Positions 43,860-54,791 of a DNA stretch of 64,000 nt are shown here, piece by piece. The stretch spans positions 3,410,001-3,474,000 of the forward strand of contig NZ_WFKL01000001.1 of NCBI RefSeq assembly GCF_009208105.1, in the 5' to 3' direction. The position numbers and the translations under genes were made by a program. Source of the stretch: Rouxiella sp. S1S-2. Lineage in GTDB: Bacteria; Pseudomonadota; Gammaproteobacteria; Enterobacterales; Enterobacteriaceae. Below the pieces are notes generated by a model. It was not told the DNA's origin, made no database searches, and was given only the letters and a program-made list of their open reading frames with translations. The first letter of the stretch is position 1. Every line of letters begins with the position of its first letter.

Positions 43860-45125
43860 ATGGCTAGAATTATTGGCGGATTAGCGGTTTCACATACTCC
43901 CACTATCGGTTTCGCTGTCGATCATAACAAACAACAGGAAAGCGCCTGGTCGCCTATTTTTGACAGCTTCGCGCCAATGCAAAAGTGGCTGGACGAGAAA
44001 AAACCCGACGTACTTCTGTATGTATTCAATGACCACGTAACCTCGTTCTTCTTTGACCACTATTCGGCCTTTACGCTAGGGATTGACGATCACTATGACG
44101 TAGCGGATGAAGGCGGCGGCCCGCGCGATTTGCCCCCTGTTAAGGGACACGCGGCCCTTTCGCAACACATTGGTGCCAGCCTGATGGCCGACGAGTTTGA
44201 TATGTCGTTCTTTATGGACAAACCGTTGGACCACGGCCTGTTCTCGCCGCTTTCAGCGCTGATGCCGCATACCGAAAGCGGTTGGCCTACGCAGATCGTT
44301 CCGCTGCAAATTGGCGTGTTGCAGTTCCCTATTCCCACCGCGCGCCGCTGCTATAAACTCGGCCAGGCCTTGCGCCGCGCCGTTGAAAGCTTTCCCGAAG
44401 ACCTGACCGTGGCGATTGTCGCAACCGGCGGCGTATCACATCAGGTTCACGGCGAACGCTGCGGGTTTAACAATCCGGAATGGGACGACCAATTCGTCGA
44501 TATGCTGATTAACGACCCTGAGCGATTAACAGAAATGACCCTTGCCGAATACGCCACGCTGAGCGGAATGGAAGGATCAGAAGAGATCATGTGGCTGGTG
44601 ATGCGCGGTGCGCTGTCCGCCAATGTAGAAAAACTGCATCAAGCCTATTATCTGCCGTCAATGACCGGCATCGCCACGCTGGTGCTGGAGAATAAATCTC
44701 GCGAAGCGCCGGTAGATGTGCAGCAGCGCCAGCGCGATAAAATCGCCCTGCAGATGGCTGGCGTTGAAAAACTGCCGGGAACGTATCCGTTCACCCAGGC
44801 ACGCAGCCTGAAAGCGTTGCGTATCAACCGCTTCCTGCATCGAATGATCCAACCCGCCTGGCGTGAACGCTTCCTCGTAGAGCAGCAGACAATGTTTGAA
44901 GAGAACAAACTCACCAGCGATGAACAATTGATGCTGCGCAGTCTCGACTGGCGCGCCATGATTCAATATGGTGTCAGCTTCTTCCTGTTGGAAAAACTGG
45001 GGGCCGTAGTGGGCGTATCTAACCTGCACATTTACTCGGCGATGCGCGGTGAAACGCTGGAGGAGTTCCAGAAAACGCGTAATCAGCAGGTTCTTTATTC
45101 AGTATCAGGAAAAGCCAAGGCATGA
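43860..45125 (+). CDS. galA: Gallate dioxygenase
   Basis: 421 residues, the length of Pseudomonas GalA and Sphingobium DesB. It fuses an N-terminal LigB-type catalytic domain (Fe(II) ligands His12 in AVSHTPT and His58-region FNDHVTSFF, with later VSHQVHGERCGF) to a C-terminal LigA-like domain (from about residue 290). It opens gallate to 4-oxalomesaconate with O2. The stop overlaps the next start by ATGA. It shares the operon with the putative lactonase and type II dehydroquinase. Confidence 0.9.
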   Translation: MARIIGGLAVSHTPTIGFAVDHNKQQESAWSPIFDSFAPMQKWLDEKKPDVLLYVFNDHVTSFFFDHYSAFTLGIDDHYDVADEGGGPRDLPPVKGHAALSQHIGASLMADEFDMSFFMDKPLDHGLFSPLSALMPHTESGWPTQIVPLQIGVLQFPIPTARRCYKLGQALRRAVESFPEDLTVAIVATGGVSHQVHGERCGFNNPEWDDQFVDMLINDPERLTEMTLAEYATLSGMEGSEEIMWLVMRGALSANVEKLHQAYYLPSMTGIATLVLENKSREAPVDVQQRQRDKIALQMAGVEKLPGTYPFTQARSLKALRINRFLHRMIQPAWRERFLVEQQTMFEENKLTSDEQLMLRSLDWRAMIQYGVSFFLLEKLGAVVGVSNLHIYSAMRGETLEEFQKTRNQQVLYSVSGKAKA

Positions 45126-45952
45126 GCATTTTCGACCAGCCGAAGATCGACACGCATCACCACGTTTTTGATCCGCTCAACTTTCCGTATATCCCGGAGA
45201 CCGCATATCGCCCGGAGGGGCATGAAATTGCCACCGTGGACTATTACCAGGCCGTGATGCAGGCCTATAACATTCGCCACTCGTTGATTGTTGGGCCAAC
45301 CTCCGGTTACAACACCGACAGTCGCTGTCTGTTGGATGCGCTTGAAAAAGGTCGCGGGCATTTTCGAGGGATAGCCGTGGTGCCTTTCGACTGCAGCCTT
45401 GCGCGGCTGGCAGAACTGAAACAGGCCGGAGTAGTCGGTATCGCGCTCAACGTGGCGATGCTCGGCGTTGCCCCTTTTCTCGAATTTGACGACATGATGG
45501 GCAAACTGGCGGAGCTGGACATGTTTGCCGCCATTCAGGTGCAGAATGAGCAACTGCTGGCGCTAATGCCCATGCTCGCGCGCTGCAAAACGAAGCTGCT
45601 GTTTGACCATTCAGGTCGTCCCGACGTCAGTGCCGGACTGCATCAACCCGCCTTTCAGGCCCTGCTGTCACTGGCACAGAGCGAGCGCTGCTGGGTCAAA
45701 CTTTCCGGCCTGTCGAAATTTAGCAAACAGCCTTTTCCCTACCCGGATGGCCATGCCTATCAGCATGCGCTGCTTGGGGCATTTGGCGCAGAGCGCTGTA
45801 TGTGGGGGTCTGACTGGCCGTTTCTGCGCGCCGAGCACCGTATGGATTTAGGCACATTATTGATGCTGGTTGAGCAGCTTTTCCCTGATGAAAAAACGCA
45901 GCAAAAAATCATGTGGGAAACGCCAAAACATTTGTTCGGATTTAAGGATTAA
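45122..45952 (+). CDS. Amidohydrolase-2 family lactonase, 2-pyrone-4,6-dicarboxylate hydrolase-like
   Basis: 276-residue TIM-barrel amidohydrolase. KIDTHHHVFDP holds the first-strand His pair, FDHSGRPDV the strand-5/6 His region and WGSDWPF the catalytic Asp. This pattern is that of LigI. Gallate ring cleavage can give 2-pyrone-4,6-dicarboxylate by cyclisation, and a LigI-like enzyme would hydrolyse it back to 4-oxalomesaconate, so placement right after galA with a 4-nt overlap makes sense. The exact substrate is inferred from context. Confidence 0.82.
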   Translation: MSIFDQPKIDTHHHVFDPLNFPYIPETAYRPEGHEIATVDYYQAVMQAYNIRHSLIVGPTSGYNTDSRCLLDALEKGRGHFRGIAVVPFDCSLARLAELKQAGVVGIALNVAMLGVAPFLEFDDMMGKLAELDMFAAIQVQNEQLLALMPMLARCKTKLLFDHSGRPDVSAGLHQPAFQALLSLAQSERCWVKLSGLSKFSKQPFPYPDGHAYQHALLGAFGAERCMWGSDWPFLRAEHRMDLGTLLMLVEQLFPDEKTQQKIMWETPKHLFGFKD

Positions 45953-45960
45953 GGAAATAT

Positions 45961-46395
45961 ATGCAACGCAAAATTGTGGTACTTAACGGCTGTAATCTCA
46001 ACCTGCTGGGCACGCGTGAGCCGGAAACGTACGGCCGCGACACCCTCGCCGACGTGGAGGCGTTGTGCCATAAAACCGGTAAAGAGTGCAACGTCGAGAT
46101 CGCGTTTTTCCAGACTAATCATGAAGGGGAAATGATCGAGAAAATTCAGTCATGCCGTGGTGATGCCGACGCACTGGTGCTCAATGCTGCCGCCTGGACA
46201 CACACCTCCGTGGCAATACGTGACGCCGTCACAGCGATAAATGTGCCTTTATATGAAGTACATATCACCAATGTTCACCGACGCGACGCCTTCCGTCATC
46301 ATTCATTCCTGTCTGATATTTCCGTGGGGGTAATTTGCGGATTTGGCATTCAGGGATATGAATATGCGATTAGAAAAGCAGCACTTAGCCTGTAA
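45961..46395 (+). CDS. aroQ: Type II 3-dehydroquinate dehydratase
   Basis: 144 residues. LNGCNLNLLGTREPETYG with the catalytic Arg and Tyr loop, FFQTNHEGEMIEKI, NAAAWTHTSVAIRDA, and the His in EVHITNVHRRDAFRHHSFLS. It interconverts 3-dehydroquinate and 3-dehydroshikimate. In an aromatic catabolic operon it is more likely used for quinate/shikimate-derived compounds (3-dehydroshikimate is the precursor of gallate and protocatechuate) than for biosynthesis. ATG with GGAAAT before it, 8 nt after the lactonase. Confidence 0.92.
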   Translation: MQRKIVVLNGCNLNLLGTREPETYGRDTLADVEALCHKTGKECNVEIAFFQTNHEGEMIEKIQSCRGDADALVLNAAAWTHTSVAIRDAVTAINVPLYEVHITNVHRRDAFRHHSFLSDISVGVICGFGIQGYEYAIRKAALSL

Positions 46396-46529
46396 ACCTG
46401 GTTTAGATCAATAAACAGTTAATCTCCGTTAACAACATTTGAACAATTTTAACGAGGAGCGTAAACCTGACCTGAGCTCACGCAACGGCAATGAGCACGT
46501 CAGCTCTATGCCTTGCGCGTAGCACCTGA

Positions 46530-47342
<813 letters not shown>

Positions 47343-47556
47343 TCCCGTTTACCCTCCTCGACTCAATCGACCTGTGTGCCGCAAAGGAATGCAGGTCTCT
47401 TTCACCGCGAGTCTCGCTTGAATCTCCTGCTGATGCCGCTGATAAACCAGAATAAGCATATACTTTTTGATTCGTTGCCATTTTTTGAGCCATCATAAAA
47501 ACTTCGTTCATTCCTAAATCCGCAATTCTACACTTTCAAGTCAATAAGGCGCGGCA

Positions 47557-48804
47557 ATGACAGCTCACACTCTCCCCCAACCCGAGTACAGCCGCAATAT
47601 GCGACTGATTGGTCACAGCAATCAGGGGGGTAAACCTGACGGCGTGCAGGTGATGGTCCATCGCGGCTATGCCTATATAGGGCACATGGTGTCGCAGGGG
47701 TTTTCTATTGTTGACGTTCGCGACCCCAAAAATCCCCGCGATGCCGGTTTTGTTGCAGCCCCAGCGGGAACCTGGAACGTGCATTTACAGGCGCATGACG
47801 ATCTTTTACTGGTGATAAATGCCCGCGATTTGTTCGCCGACGTCCGTTTTGCCGATGAAAAAGTCTATTACACCCGTTCAGTAAGCGAGACCGTACAGGG
47901 CAGCAACGCACGCGGCTGGAGTGCCGGTGTGCGCATTTTCGACATTTCAACACCCGACAGGCCGAAAGAAATCAGCTTTTTATCCCTTGACGGTATTGGC
48001 GTTCACCGGATTTGGTATGTAGGCGGACGCTGGGCCTATGTTTCAGCCCTGCTGGACGGTTACAGTGACTACATATTTTTGACCCTGGATCTCGCTGACC
48101 CGCGTAATCCCCAGATTGCAGGCCGCTGGTGGCTGCCGGGAATGCACACCGCCGGTGGCGAAACACCAAGCTGGCCAGAAGGTAAACGGTATGCGCTGCA
48201 TCACGCCATTATCAGCGGCGATACGGCCTACGCCAGCTGGCGCGACGGCGGCCTTACACTTCTGGATATTAAAGACAAAAATGCACCGCAGTTAATTTCA
48301 CATCGTAACTGGAGCCCGCCCTTTGGCGGGGGCACGCATACTGCACTCCCACTGCCGGATCGCGACCTGCTGGTGGTACTCGATGAGGCAGTTCTTGATA
48401 ATCAGGAAGATGGCGAAAAATTAATTTGGTTGTTCGATATTCGTGAGCCTGCAAACCCAGTAAGCATCGCCACCCTCCCGCAGCCAAATGAAAGAGATTA
48501 CGTCAGCAAAGGGGCCCACTTTGGCCCACACAATCTGCATGAAAATCGGCCGGGCAGTTTTGTTAGCTCAACGCTAATTTTCGCCACCTATCAAAATGCG
48601 GGGGTGCGGGCCTATGACATCAGCAATCCCTATCAGCCAAAAGAAACCGGTGCGCTGGTGCCGGCTGCACCAACGGTGATGATGGACACGCGCCCGGGCC
48701 GTCCGCAGATCATTCAATCCTGCGACGTTTTCGTCGATGCACAGGGCATTATTTACAGTACCGACTATAATGGCGGTCTTTCCATTATCGAATATCTTGG
48801 TTAA
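47557..48804 (+). CDS. LVIVD-repeat beta-propeller protein
   Basis: 415 residues built from blades with the pattern (F/V/L)SIVDVRDPKNPR, VRIFDISTPDRPKE, LTLDLADPRNPQ, LTLLDIKDKNAPQ, IWLFDIREPANP and VRAYDISNPYQPKE, i.e. LVIVD repeats forming a six- or seven-bladed propeller. No signal peptide. Several His stand at blade starts (GTWNVHLQ, GVHRIWYV, ALHHAIIS, GTHTALP, FGPHNLHEN), which could be a central metal site as in other propeller enzymes; this is inference. Cofactor and function unknown. It lies within the gallate region but has its own upstream gap. Confidence 0.85.
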   Translation: MTAHTLPQPEYSRNMRLIGHSNQGGKPDGVQVMVHRGYAYIGHMVSQGFSIVDVRDPKNPRDAGFVAAPAGTWNVHLQAHDDLLLVINARDLFADVRFADEKVYYTRSVSETVQGSNARGWSAGVRIFDISTPDRPKEISFLSLDGIGVHRIWYVGGRWAYVSALLDGYSDYIFLTLDLADPRNPQIAGRWWLPGMHTAGGETPSWPEGKRYALHHAIISGDTAYASWRDGGLTLLDIKDKNAPQLISHRNWSPPFGGGTHTALPLPDRDLLVVLDEAVLDNQEDGEKLIWLFDIREPANPVSIATLPQPNERDYVSKGAHFGPHNLHENRPGSFVSSTLIFATYQNAGVRAYDISNPYQPKETGALVPAAPTVMMDTRPGRPQIIQSCDVFVDAQGIIYSTDYNGGLSIIEYLG

Positions 48805-49205
48805 TTAATTTAGCGGAGTGATAGTACGGCGGCGGGAATTTTACGGGCATTTTTCCGTCGTCTATTTACCGTATCAATCGTTCTTCTCCCCAGCCGAATT
48901 GCCCGCTCATTTCCCATCATTAAGAAAACATGACAAGTCGTCTAGGTATCTGATTTAACAAAGTTGAACCTTGAAAAAGTGAGCACAATGAGGCTACACT
49001 GCCAAAGACAATTTTGTGACGGGGATCCTCTATTGCCCGCGATGACTGAAAGGACGAAACAGTCTCGTTTAGCGCTCTTGAGCCTAAGAGAAATTTTTAG
49101 CAGGTTCTCATTTATTCGACAGGCGGGTAAGGTTATGAACAAGGAAAATGCAATGACCTGGACACTACGGCATAATGACCCAATTATTTTGGGAGTACCT
49201 CTTTA
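48805..49205. other. Intergenic 401 bp before the flippase gene
   Basis: No convincing gene. A possible 80-codon frame beginning at TTG 48964 ends on a TAG that overlaps the flippase GTG (TAGTG), but it has no good ribosome site or recognisable protein sequence. GGGAG at 49191-49195 serves the flippase. Confidence 0.4.
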
Positions 49206-50441
49206 GTGAATAAAACCATGGTCAAAAATATATTGTCGCTCTTTATGATTCAGGGAGCTGGATATATTTTACCCCTTATCACGCTCCCTTATCTGGTCAG
49301 AGTGCTCGGCCCCAGCGAATACGGCGTATTAGGATTTTCACTGGCATTCGTGCAATATTTTACCCTCCTCGTTCAGTACGGTTTTGACCTTTCAGCCACC
49401 AACAAAATAGCCATTCATAAAGACAATAAGACCTTGGTCAGTCAGGTTTTTTGGGGCGTGCTATTTTGTAAAACAATCCTGGTGGTGCTGGGTGCGCTGG
49501 TGATGATGGCAATAATATTGCTGGTTCCCAGTCTTAAAGAGTATTCGACCGTTATTATCGTCTCCTACACTTCGGTCATCGGTGCTGCTTACGTCCCTTC
49601 ATGGCTGTTCCAGGGAAAAGAAAAAATGGGCTGGATGGCGATATCCAATATTCTGGCCAAAATAGTCACTATTCCGTTTATTTTTATTCTGGTGAGCTCG
49701 CCCGCCGACACCTGGATTGTGGCACTCATTACCGGTATAGGATTCATTCTCGGTTCGCTGTTTAGCTTCTATATGATTTATCGTGAAAAGTGGATTGAAT
49801 GGAGCCGACCAAATCTGGAACAAGTAAAAGAACTGATTCAGGACGGGAGATACATCTTCTTATCCAATATTGCAGGCAGCCTTTATGTAAACAGTATTCC
49901 GGTGTTTCTCGGCCTTGCGGCTGGACCGGTTACCGTGGGTTTTTACGTTGCCGCCGACCGCATCAGGCAGGCCGTACAGGGACTGATGAGCCCGGTAACC
50001 AGCGTGTTTTATCCACGTATTAGCGCATTAATGTCGACCGATAAAGTGAAAGGCCTAAAAATGATCAGGATGCTACTGGTCGGGCAAAATGCGGTGGCGT
50101 TGTTTATGACACTGTTCTTAATGATATTTTCATCGCAAATCATCCATCTTTTTTACGGCGAAACCTATCAGGAATCGGTGTCTATTTTAGCGCTCCTCGC
50201 CCCGCTTATTTTCTTTATTAGCGTGAGCACCGTCTTAGGCGTACAGGGAATGCTGATTATTGGGATGAGAAAAGAATTTAGCCAAATTCTCTGGCTTGGC
50301 GCTATTCTCAATACCGCGATCATCTTCCCATTGATAGGGTTAGCCGGTGCAGATGGCGCAGCTATTTCTGTGCTGTTTACCGAGGCTCTTGTCGCAATGT
50401 TGATTGTTGCCAAAACCAAATCCATATGGAGACGTTCTTAA
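49206..50441 (+). CDS. Oligosaccharide flippase (Wzx-like)
   Basis: 411-residue membrane protein with about 12 predicted helices, polysaccharide biosynthesis/MOP family: SLFMIQGAGYILPLITLPYL and RVLGPSEYGVLGFSLAF are typical of RfbX/Wzx flippases that move lipid-linked sugar units across the inner membrane. GTG start with GGGAG 10 nt before it; an ATG four codons later is possible. Its stop abuts the glycosyltransferase ATG. No other O-antigen genes are near, so the pair may be a mobile remnant or modify an existing polysaccharide. Confidence 0.9.
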   Translation: MNKTMVKNILSLFMIQGAGYILPLITLPYLVRVLGPSEYGVLGFSLAFVQYFTLLVQYGFDLSATNKIAIHKDNKTLVSQVFWGVLFCKTILVVLGALVMMAIILLVPSLKEYSTVIIVSYTSVIGAAYVPSWLFQGKEKMGWMAISNILAKIVTIPFIFILVSSPADTWIVALITGIGFILGSLFSFYMIYREKWIEWSRPNLEQVKELIQDGRYIFLSNIAGSLYVNSIPVFLGLAAGPVTVGFYVAADRIRQAVQGLMSPVTSVFYPRISALMSTDKVKGLKMIRMLLVGQNAVALFMTLFLMIFSSQIIHLFYGETYQESVSILALLAPLIFFISVSTVLGVQGMLIIGMRKEFSQILWLGAILNTAIIFPLIGLAGADGAAISVLFTEALVAMLIVAKTKSIWRRS

Positions 50442-51296
50442 ATGTCTATTGAGCAAAATAACGGTAAATCGACCCCTTTTGCAGGGGTTGTGGTTTGGTA
50501 CAATCCGACAGAAAAAGAAGTCGAAAACATAAAAAGCTATCTCGACTTTGTGCAACACCTCTATGTTGTCGATAACTCAGCCGGAAATAATTTATCTTTA
50601 TTGAGTGAGCTAACCCGCGACTCGGACAAAGTAGAATATATCCCGAATCTTGATAACCTGGGCATCGCAACAGCGTTAAATAAGGGGTGCGAGCGTGCCC
50701 TGGAACAAGGCTATAACTGGATATTAACCATGGATCAAGACTCGAGTTTTGACCGTGCAGAGATGACTAAATTTATCGATGCCTTCGAAACCAAAAAACT
50801 CGAAGACCCGACGATTGCCGTGTTTACCCCGCTGACTAATGAATATCAGCCCGAAGGCTATGCCTCACGCGTTATCACCTCTGGCAACCTCTTAAGCCTT
50901 ATTGCCTATAAACAAATTGGCGGTTTCGACGATACGTTATTTATCGACGAAGTAGATCACGACCTCTGCTACAAGCTGACCCAGCTTAAGTACACTATTT
51001 ACACCTTTAGCAACGTGCATATGGAACACAAAATTGGTGACGGGAAATCCCATCCTTTCTTGTATCCACGCAGGCTATACGTTATGCATCACGGTGCAAT
51101 AAGAAAATATTACATCATCCGCAATCGCTTCCTAATTCGTGACAGGTTCCCTTCCTTCACGAATGATTACGCTAAATTCAATCTTATCTTACTGCTAGGC
51201 GTGATTTTTTTTGAAAAACAAAAACTGCTTAAACTGCGCTATATGCTGCGCGGCTACTGCGATTATAAAAAGAATCGCCTTGGTCGAATGAGATAA
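50442..51296 (+). CDS. Family-2 glycosyltransferase (rhamnosyltransferase-like)
   Basis: 284 residues, GT-A fold: VVVWYNPTEKEVENI start, YVVDNSAGN, NLGIATALNKGCERAL and the metal-binding LTMDQDSSFD, followed by FIDEVDHDLCYKL. The pattern is that of dTDP-rhamnosyl transferases of O-antigen clusters. Soluble or membrane associated, acting on a lipid-linked glycan. Directly follows the flippase with no gap. Confidence 0.88.
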   Translation: MSIEQNNGKSTPFAGVVVWYNPTEKEVENIKSYLDFVQHLYVVDNSAGNNLSLLSELTRDSDKVEYIPNLDNLGIATALNKGCERALEQGYNWILTMDQDSSFDRAEMTKFIDAFETKKLEDPTIAVFTPLTNEYQPEGYASRVITSGNLLSLIAYKQIGGFDDTLFIDEVDHDLCYKLTQLKYTIYTFSNVHMEHKIGDGKSHPFLYPRRLYVMHHGAIRKYYIIRNRFLIRDRFPSFTNDYAKFNLILLLGVIFFEKQKLLKLRYMLRGYCDYKKNRLGRMR

Positions 51297-51356
51297 CTGG
51301 GCTGTCAATATCGATTCAAGCCTGCACTTTGCGGCCTGAATCGGTATCGTCATACC

Positions 51357-52259
51357 TTACTCTCCTGCCCTCGACTCCAATCCCGGTGAGACCATATTAA
51401 GCAGATGTTTGGCCGATTTACCCTGCGAAGTTCGCCGCCAGGCCAGCGCAACCTGGGTGGTGATTGTCTGACCAGCAATAGGCAAACAGCGAACGTTGTC
51501 GGCATTAATTTTACTCAACGATGCGGGCAACAGCGCGTAACCAAAACCGGTCGCAACCATACTTAGCGATGAGGCAATTTGCGGACACTGCTGCCCCAAT
51601 TTTGGGGTAAATCCCGCCTCCACGCAGGCGGCAATCACCGCATCATATAAACCGGGCGACAGCTCGCGCGGGAAAGTAATCAACGTTTCATTGCGCAGTT
51701 CAGAAAGCGCAACGCTCTCCCCCCGACTCAGTGGATGCATCTTCGGCAGCGCAATCACCATCTCCTCGTTATCAATCACCCGCACGTTGAAGTCCTTACT
51801 GCGCTCGCAGGGTAATCGAATAAACGCTAAATCAATCACCCCCTCACTGAGGGCGGTCATCAGTCCCGACATATCTTTTTCCTGCGGCTCAAGCTTCACG
51901 CCGGGATATTTGTCGCGGTAGTGATGCAACAGAGAAAACACCTGCGGATTAAATGCCGAAGAACTGGCAAATCCGATGCGTAGAAAACCATTCATACCCC
52001 GCGCCACGCTGCGAGTACGCTCAAGAGCAGCATCCGACAACTTCAAGATAATCAGCGCATCTTCGTAAAGCACCTTACCCGCTTCGGTGAGCTCAACGCC
52101 GCGCGTCAGGCGTTTTAGCAGCGTGGTGCCCACTTCATGTTCAAGTCGTTGAATTTGCTGACTGAGCGGCGGCTGGGAAATACCGAGCCGTTCGGCGGCT
52201 CGGGTGAAGTTAGTTGTCTCTGCTACGGCAACAAAATAACGCAGATGACGAAGTTCCAT
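51357..52259 (-). CDS. budR: LysR-family regulator of acetoin/butanediol synthesis
   Basis: 300 residues. MELRHLRYFVAVAETTNFTR starts the winged HTH (AAERLGISQPPLSQQIQRLE) and the rest is the periplasmic-binding-like effector domain; LKRLTRGVELTEAG fits BudR/AlsR. It activates budAB in response to acetate or low pH in relatives. Divergent from budA across about 100 bp. Confidence 0.88.
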   Translation of the reverse strand: MELRHLRYFVAVAETTNFTRAAERLGISQPPLSQQIQRLEHEVGTTLLKRLTRGVELTEAGKVLYEDALIILKLSDAALERTRSVARGMNGFLRIGFASSSAFNPQVFSLLHHYRDKYPGVKLEPQEKDMSGLMTALSEGVIDLAFIRLPCERSKDFNVRVIDNEEMVIALPKMHPLSRGESVALSELRNETLITFPRELSPGLYDAVIAACVEAGFTPKLGQQCPQIASSLSMVATGFGYALLPASLSKINADNVRCLPIAGQTITTQVALAWRRTSQGKSAKHLLNMVSPGLESRAGE

Positions 52260-52298
52260 ATTAAAAACGTCTCAAAGTAAACACCTCTTCATATTGGA

Positions 52299-52317
52299 AC
52301 TCCGGGCCGAATGGAGT
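52299..52317. promoter_or_regulatory. Inverted repeat in the budR-budA control region
   Basis: ACTCC, 9 nt, GGAGT, centred between the divergent LysR gene and budA. Small dyads of this size are typical LysR targets, but arms are short and chance is possible. Confidence 0.3.
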
Positions 52318-52360
52318 CAACCTTTAGTTAATCTTGTTAATGAATTCCCGGAGCATCAGT

Positions 52361-53089
52361 ATGAAAGACTTGGCAATTTCTCGTCCCAACGTCCTCTATC
52401 AGGCATCCCTGATGAGTGCCCTGCTCAGCGGCGTTTATGAAGGTGACGTCACCATGGCGCAGCTGCGCGAACACGGTGATTTTGGCCTCGGAACGTTTAA
52501 TAAACTCGACGGTGAGCTAATAGCCTTTGACGGCAACATCTTTCAGCTGCGCGGCGACGGCACGGCACGACGCGCCAGTCCCGAGCAAAAAACCCCGTTT
52601 GCCACTATGACATTCTTTAACCCGACTAATGAATACCACATTACCCGCCCGCACAGCCGTGAAGAGATTCATCAGGTGATTGACGAGGTCGTCGCCAGTC
52701 AAAACGCGTTCTGCGCCATGCGTATCGATGGCGATTTTAGCCGCGTCGATACCCGCACGGTGCCGGAGCAGCATCGTCCTTATAAACCGATGCTCGAGGC
52801 AGTAAAAGAACAGCCGACGTTTCATATCAAGAACAGCCACGGGGTGCTGATTGGCTTTTTAACCCCTGAATATATGCAAGGGATTAACGTGGCGGGTTAC
52901 CACGAGCACTTCATTGACCAGGCGCGCCACAGCGGCGGACACGTGCTGGATTATCAGGTTGAGCGCGGCACGCTGAGCTTTGGGACCGTCGAAAAACTCA
53001 CCATTGATTTCCCGCACGATAAAGATTTTCTCAACGCCAATCTCTCTCCTGAAAATTTGCAGGAAGCCATCCGTTCAGTAGAAAGCTAA
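52361..53089 (+). CDS. budA: Acetolactate decarboxylase
   Basis: 242 residues from an ATG preceded by CGGAG; a TTG nine codons earlier is less likely. Zinc ligands in [11 protein letters not shown] and SGGHVLDY plus the catalytic Glu/Arg region ([11 protein letters not shown]). It turns 2-acetolactate into acetoin. It is followed after 25 nt by budB. Confidence 0.94.
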   Translation: MKDLAISRPNVLYQASLMSALLSGVYEGDVTMAQLREHGDFGLGTFNKLDGELIAFDGNIFQLRGDGTARRASPEQKTPFATMTFFNPTNEYHITRPHSREEIHQVIDEVVASQNAFCAMRIDGDFSRVDTRTVPEQHRPYKPMLEAVKEQPTFHIKNSHGVLIGFLTPEYMQGINVAGYHEHFIDQARHSGGHVLDYQVERGTLSFGTVEKLTIDFPHDKDFLNANLSPENLQEAIRSVES

Positions 53090-53114
53090 TAGCCGCAGCG
53101 AAAGGAGCTATACG

Positions 53115-54791
53115 ATGAGTAACACAGACAATAATGAAGAGTGGAAATGCGGCGCAGACTTGGTGGTCGCCCAGCTTGAGGCGCAGGGTGTCAAACACGT
53201 TTTTGGTATCCCCGGCGCCAAAATAGACCGCGTTTTTGACTCACTGGTCGACTCAAAAATCGAAACCGTGGTGGTCCGTCACGAGGCCAATGCGGCATTC
53301 ATGGCCGGTGCCGTAGGGCGACTGACCGGCAAAGCAGGGGTTGCGCTGGTGACTTCCGGTCCCGGCTGCTCCAACCTTATTACCGGTGTGGCCACGGCCA
53401 ACTCTGAAGGTGACCCGATGGTAGCATTAGGCGGTGCCGTTAAACGTGCCGACCATGCAAAACAGGTGCATCAGACCATGGACACGGTCTCGATGTTTCG
53501 TCCCGTGACTAAATATTCCGCCGAGGTAACCTCCTCATCGGCGCTGGCAGAAGTGGTCTCAAACGGCTTCCGCGCCGCCGAATTTGGCCGTCCGGGCGCC
53601 GCCTTTATTAGCCTGCCCATGGACCTTATCAATAAGCCTACGCGCGGCAAGCTGCTCACTTCCTATTCCCCTACCCTCGGCAGTGCGCCACACGGCGCTA
53701 TTGTCGAGGTAAGTCGTTTGCTCAAACAGGCCAAGAATCCGGTGCTGCTGCTCGGCCTGATGGCGAGCCAACCGCGCAACGCCGAGGCTATTCGTCGCCT
53801 GCTGCATAAAAGCGATTTACCGGTAACCAGCACCTATCAGGCCGCAGGCGTTATCGATCAAAGCGCGTTCCACCGCTTCGCTGGACGCGTCGGCCTGTTC
53901 AACAATCAGGCCGGTGACAAACTGCTGCGCAATGCCGACTTGGTTATCACCATCGGCTACAGTCCGGTGGAATATGAGCCAGCACAGTGGAGCAACGGCT
54001 CTGCGCGACTGGTGCACATTGACGTAACGCCCGCAGAGCCTGACAGTGAATATCAGCCTGAGGTCGAATTGGTGGGGGATATTGCCGACACTATTGACTT
54101 GCTGACGCATGAGATACCCGAGCAGATCGCGCTCAGCCCGCTGGCGGTGGACATTCTCGAAGAACGCCGTTTGCAGCGCCAATTGCTTGACCAAAAGGGC
54201 CGCAGCCTGAATCAGTTTGCCATTCACCCTCTGCGACTGGTGCGCGCGATGCAGGACATCGTCAACAGCGACGTCACATTGTGCGTTGACATGGGCAGTT
54301 TTCATATCTGGATTGCCCGCTATCTATACAGCTTCCGTGCCCGTCAGGTGTTGATTTCCAACGGTCAACAGACAATGGGCGTTGCACTACCCTGGGCGAT
54401 CGGCGCCGCGCTGGTCGAGCCGGGCCGCAAAGTCGTCTCGGTTTCAGGCGATGGCGGCTTTATGCAGTCGAGCATGGAGCTGGAAACGGCGGTACGGCTG
54501 GGTGTAAACCTGCTGCACATCATCTGGGTCGATCAGGCCTATAATATGGTGGCGATTCAGGAAGAGAAAAAATATCAACGTACCTCCGGTATCCAGTTCG
54601 GCCCGATTGATTTTAAAGCCTATGCCGATTCGTTCGGTGCCAAGGGCTTCGCCGTGACATCCGCCGATTCGCTGGAAAAAACGCTGCATGCGGCGATGGA
54701 CGTCCAGGGTCCTGCCGTGGTGGCCATTCCCGTGGACTACAGCGACAACGCGCTGTTAATGAGTCAATTGAACATGGGCGAAATCTTCTAG
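53115..54791 (+). CDS. budB: Catabolic acetolactate synthase
   Basis: 558-residue thiamine diphosphate enzyme that condenses two pyruvates. [15 protein letters not shown] start, catalytic Glu in [12 protein letters not shown], and the ThDP motif GDGGFMQSS to DQAYN. No FAD-type regulatory subunit accompanies it, as expected for the catabolic, pH-6 type enzyme. AAAGGAG lies before the ATG. The last 4 nt overlap the convergent LysR gene. Pyruvate from gallate cleavage next door could feed it. Confidence 0.94.
   Translation: MSNTDNNEEWKCGADLVVAQLEAQGVKHVFGIPGAKIDRVFDSLVDSKIETVVVRHEANAAFMAGAVGRLTGKAGVALVTSGPGCSNLITGVATANSEGDPMVALGGAVKRADHAKQVHQTMDTVSMFRPVTKYSAEVTSSSALAEVVSNGFRAAEFGRPGAAFISLPMDLINKPTRGKLLTSYSPTLGSAPHGAIVEVSRLLKQAKNPVLLLGLMASQPRNAEAIRRLLHKSDLPVTSTYQAAGVIDQSAFHRFAGRVGLFNNQAGDKLLRNADLVITIGYSPVEYEPAQWSNGSARLVHIDVTPAEPDSEYQPEVELVGDIADTIDLLTHEIPEQIALSPLAVDILEERRLQRQLLDQKGRSLNQFAIHPLRLVRAMQDIVNSDVTLCVDMGSFHIWIARYLYSFRARQVLISNGQQTMGVALPWAIGAALVEPGRKVVSVSGDGGFMQSSMELETAVRLGVNLLHIIWVDQAYNMVAIQEEKKYQRTSGIQFGPIDFKAYADSFGAKGFAVTSADSLEKTLHAAMDVQGPAVVAIPVDYSDNALLMSQLNMGEIF

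Noticed and set aside
46418..46433. GTTAA-N6-TTAAC dyad upstream of budC
   Set aside because: Short AT-rich arms likely by chance; no regulator can be named.
48964..49206. 80-codon frame ending on the flippase start codon
   Set aside because: TTG start without ribosome site and low-complexity odd composition; the TAGTG junction may be chance. Kept only as a note.
51313..51342. Imperfect stem between the glycosyltransferase gene and budR
   Set aside because: One internal mismatch and no T run on either strand; possible weak barrier but not supported.
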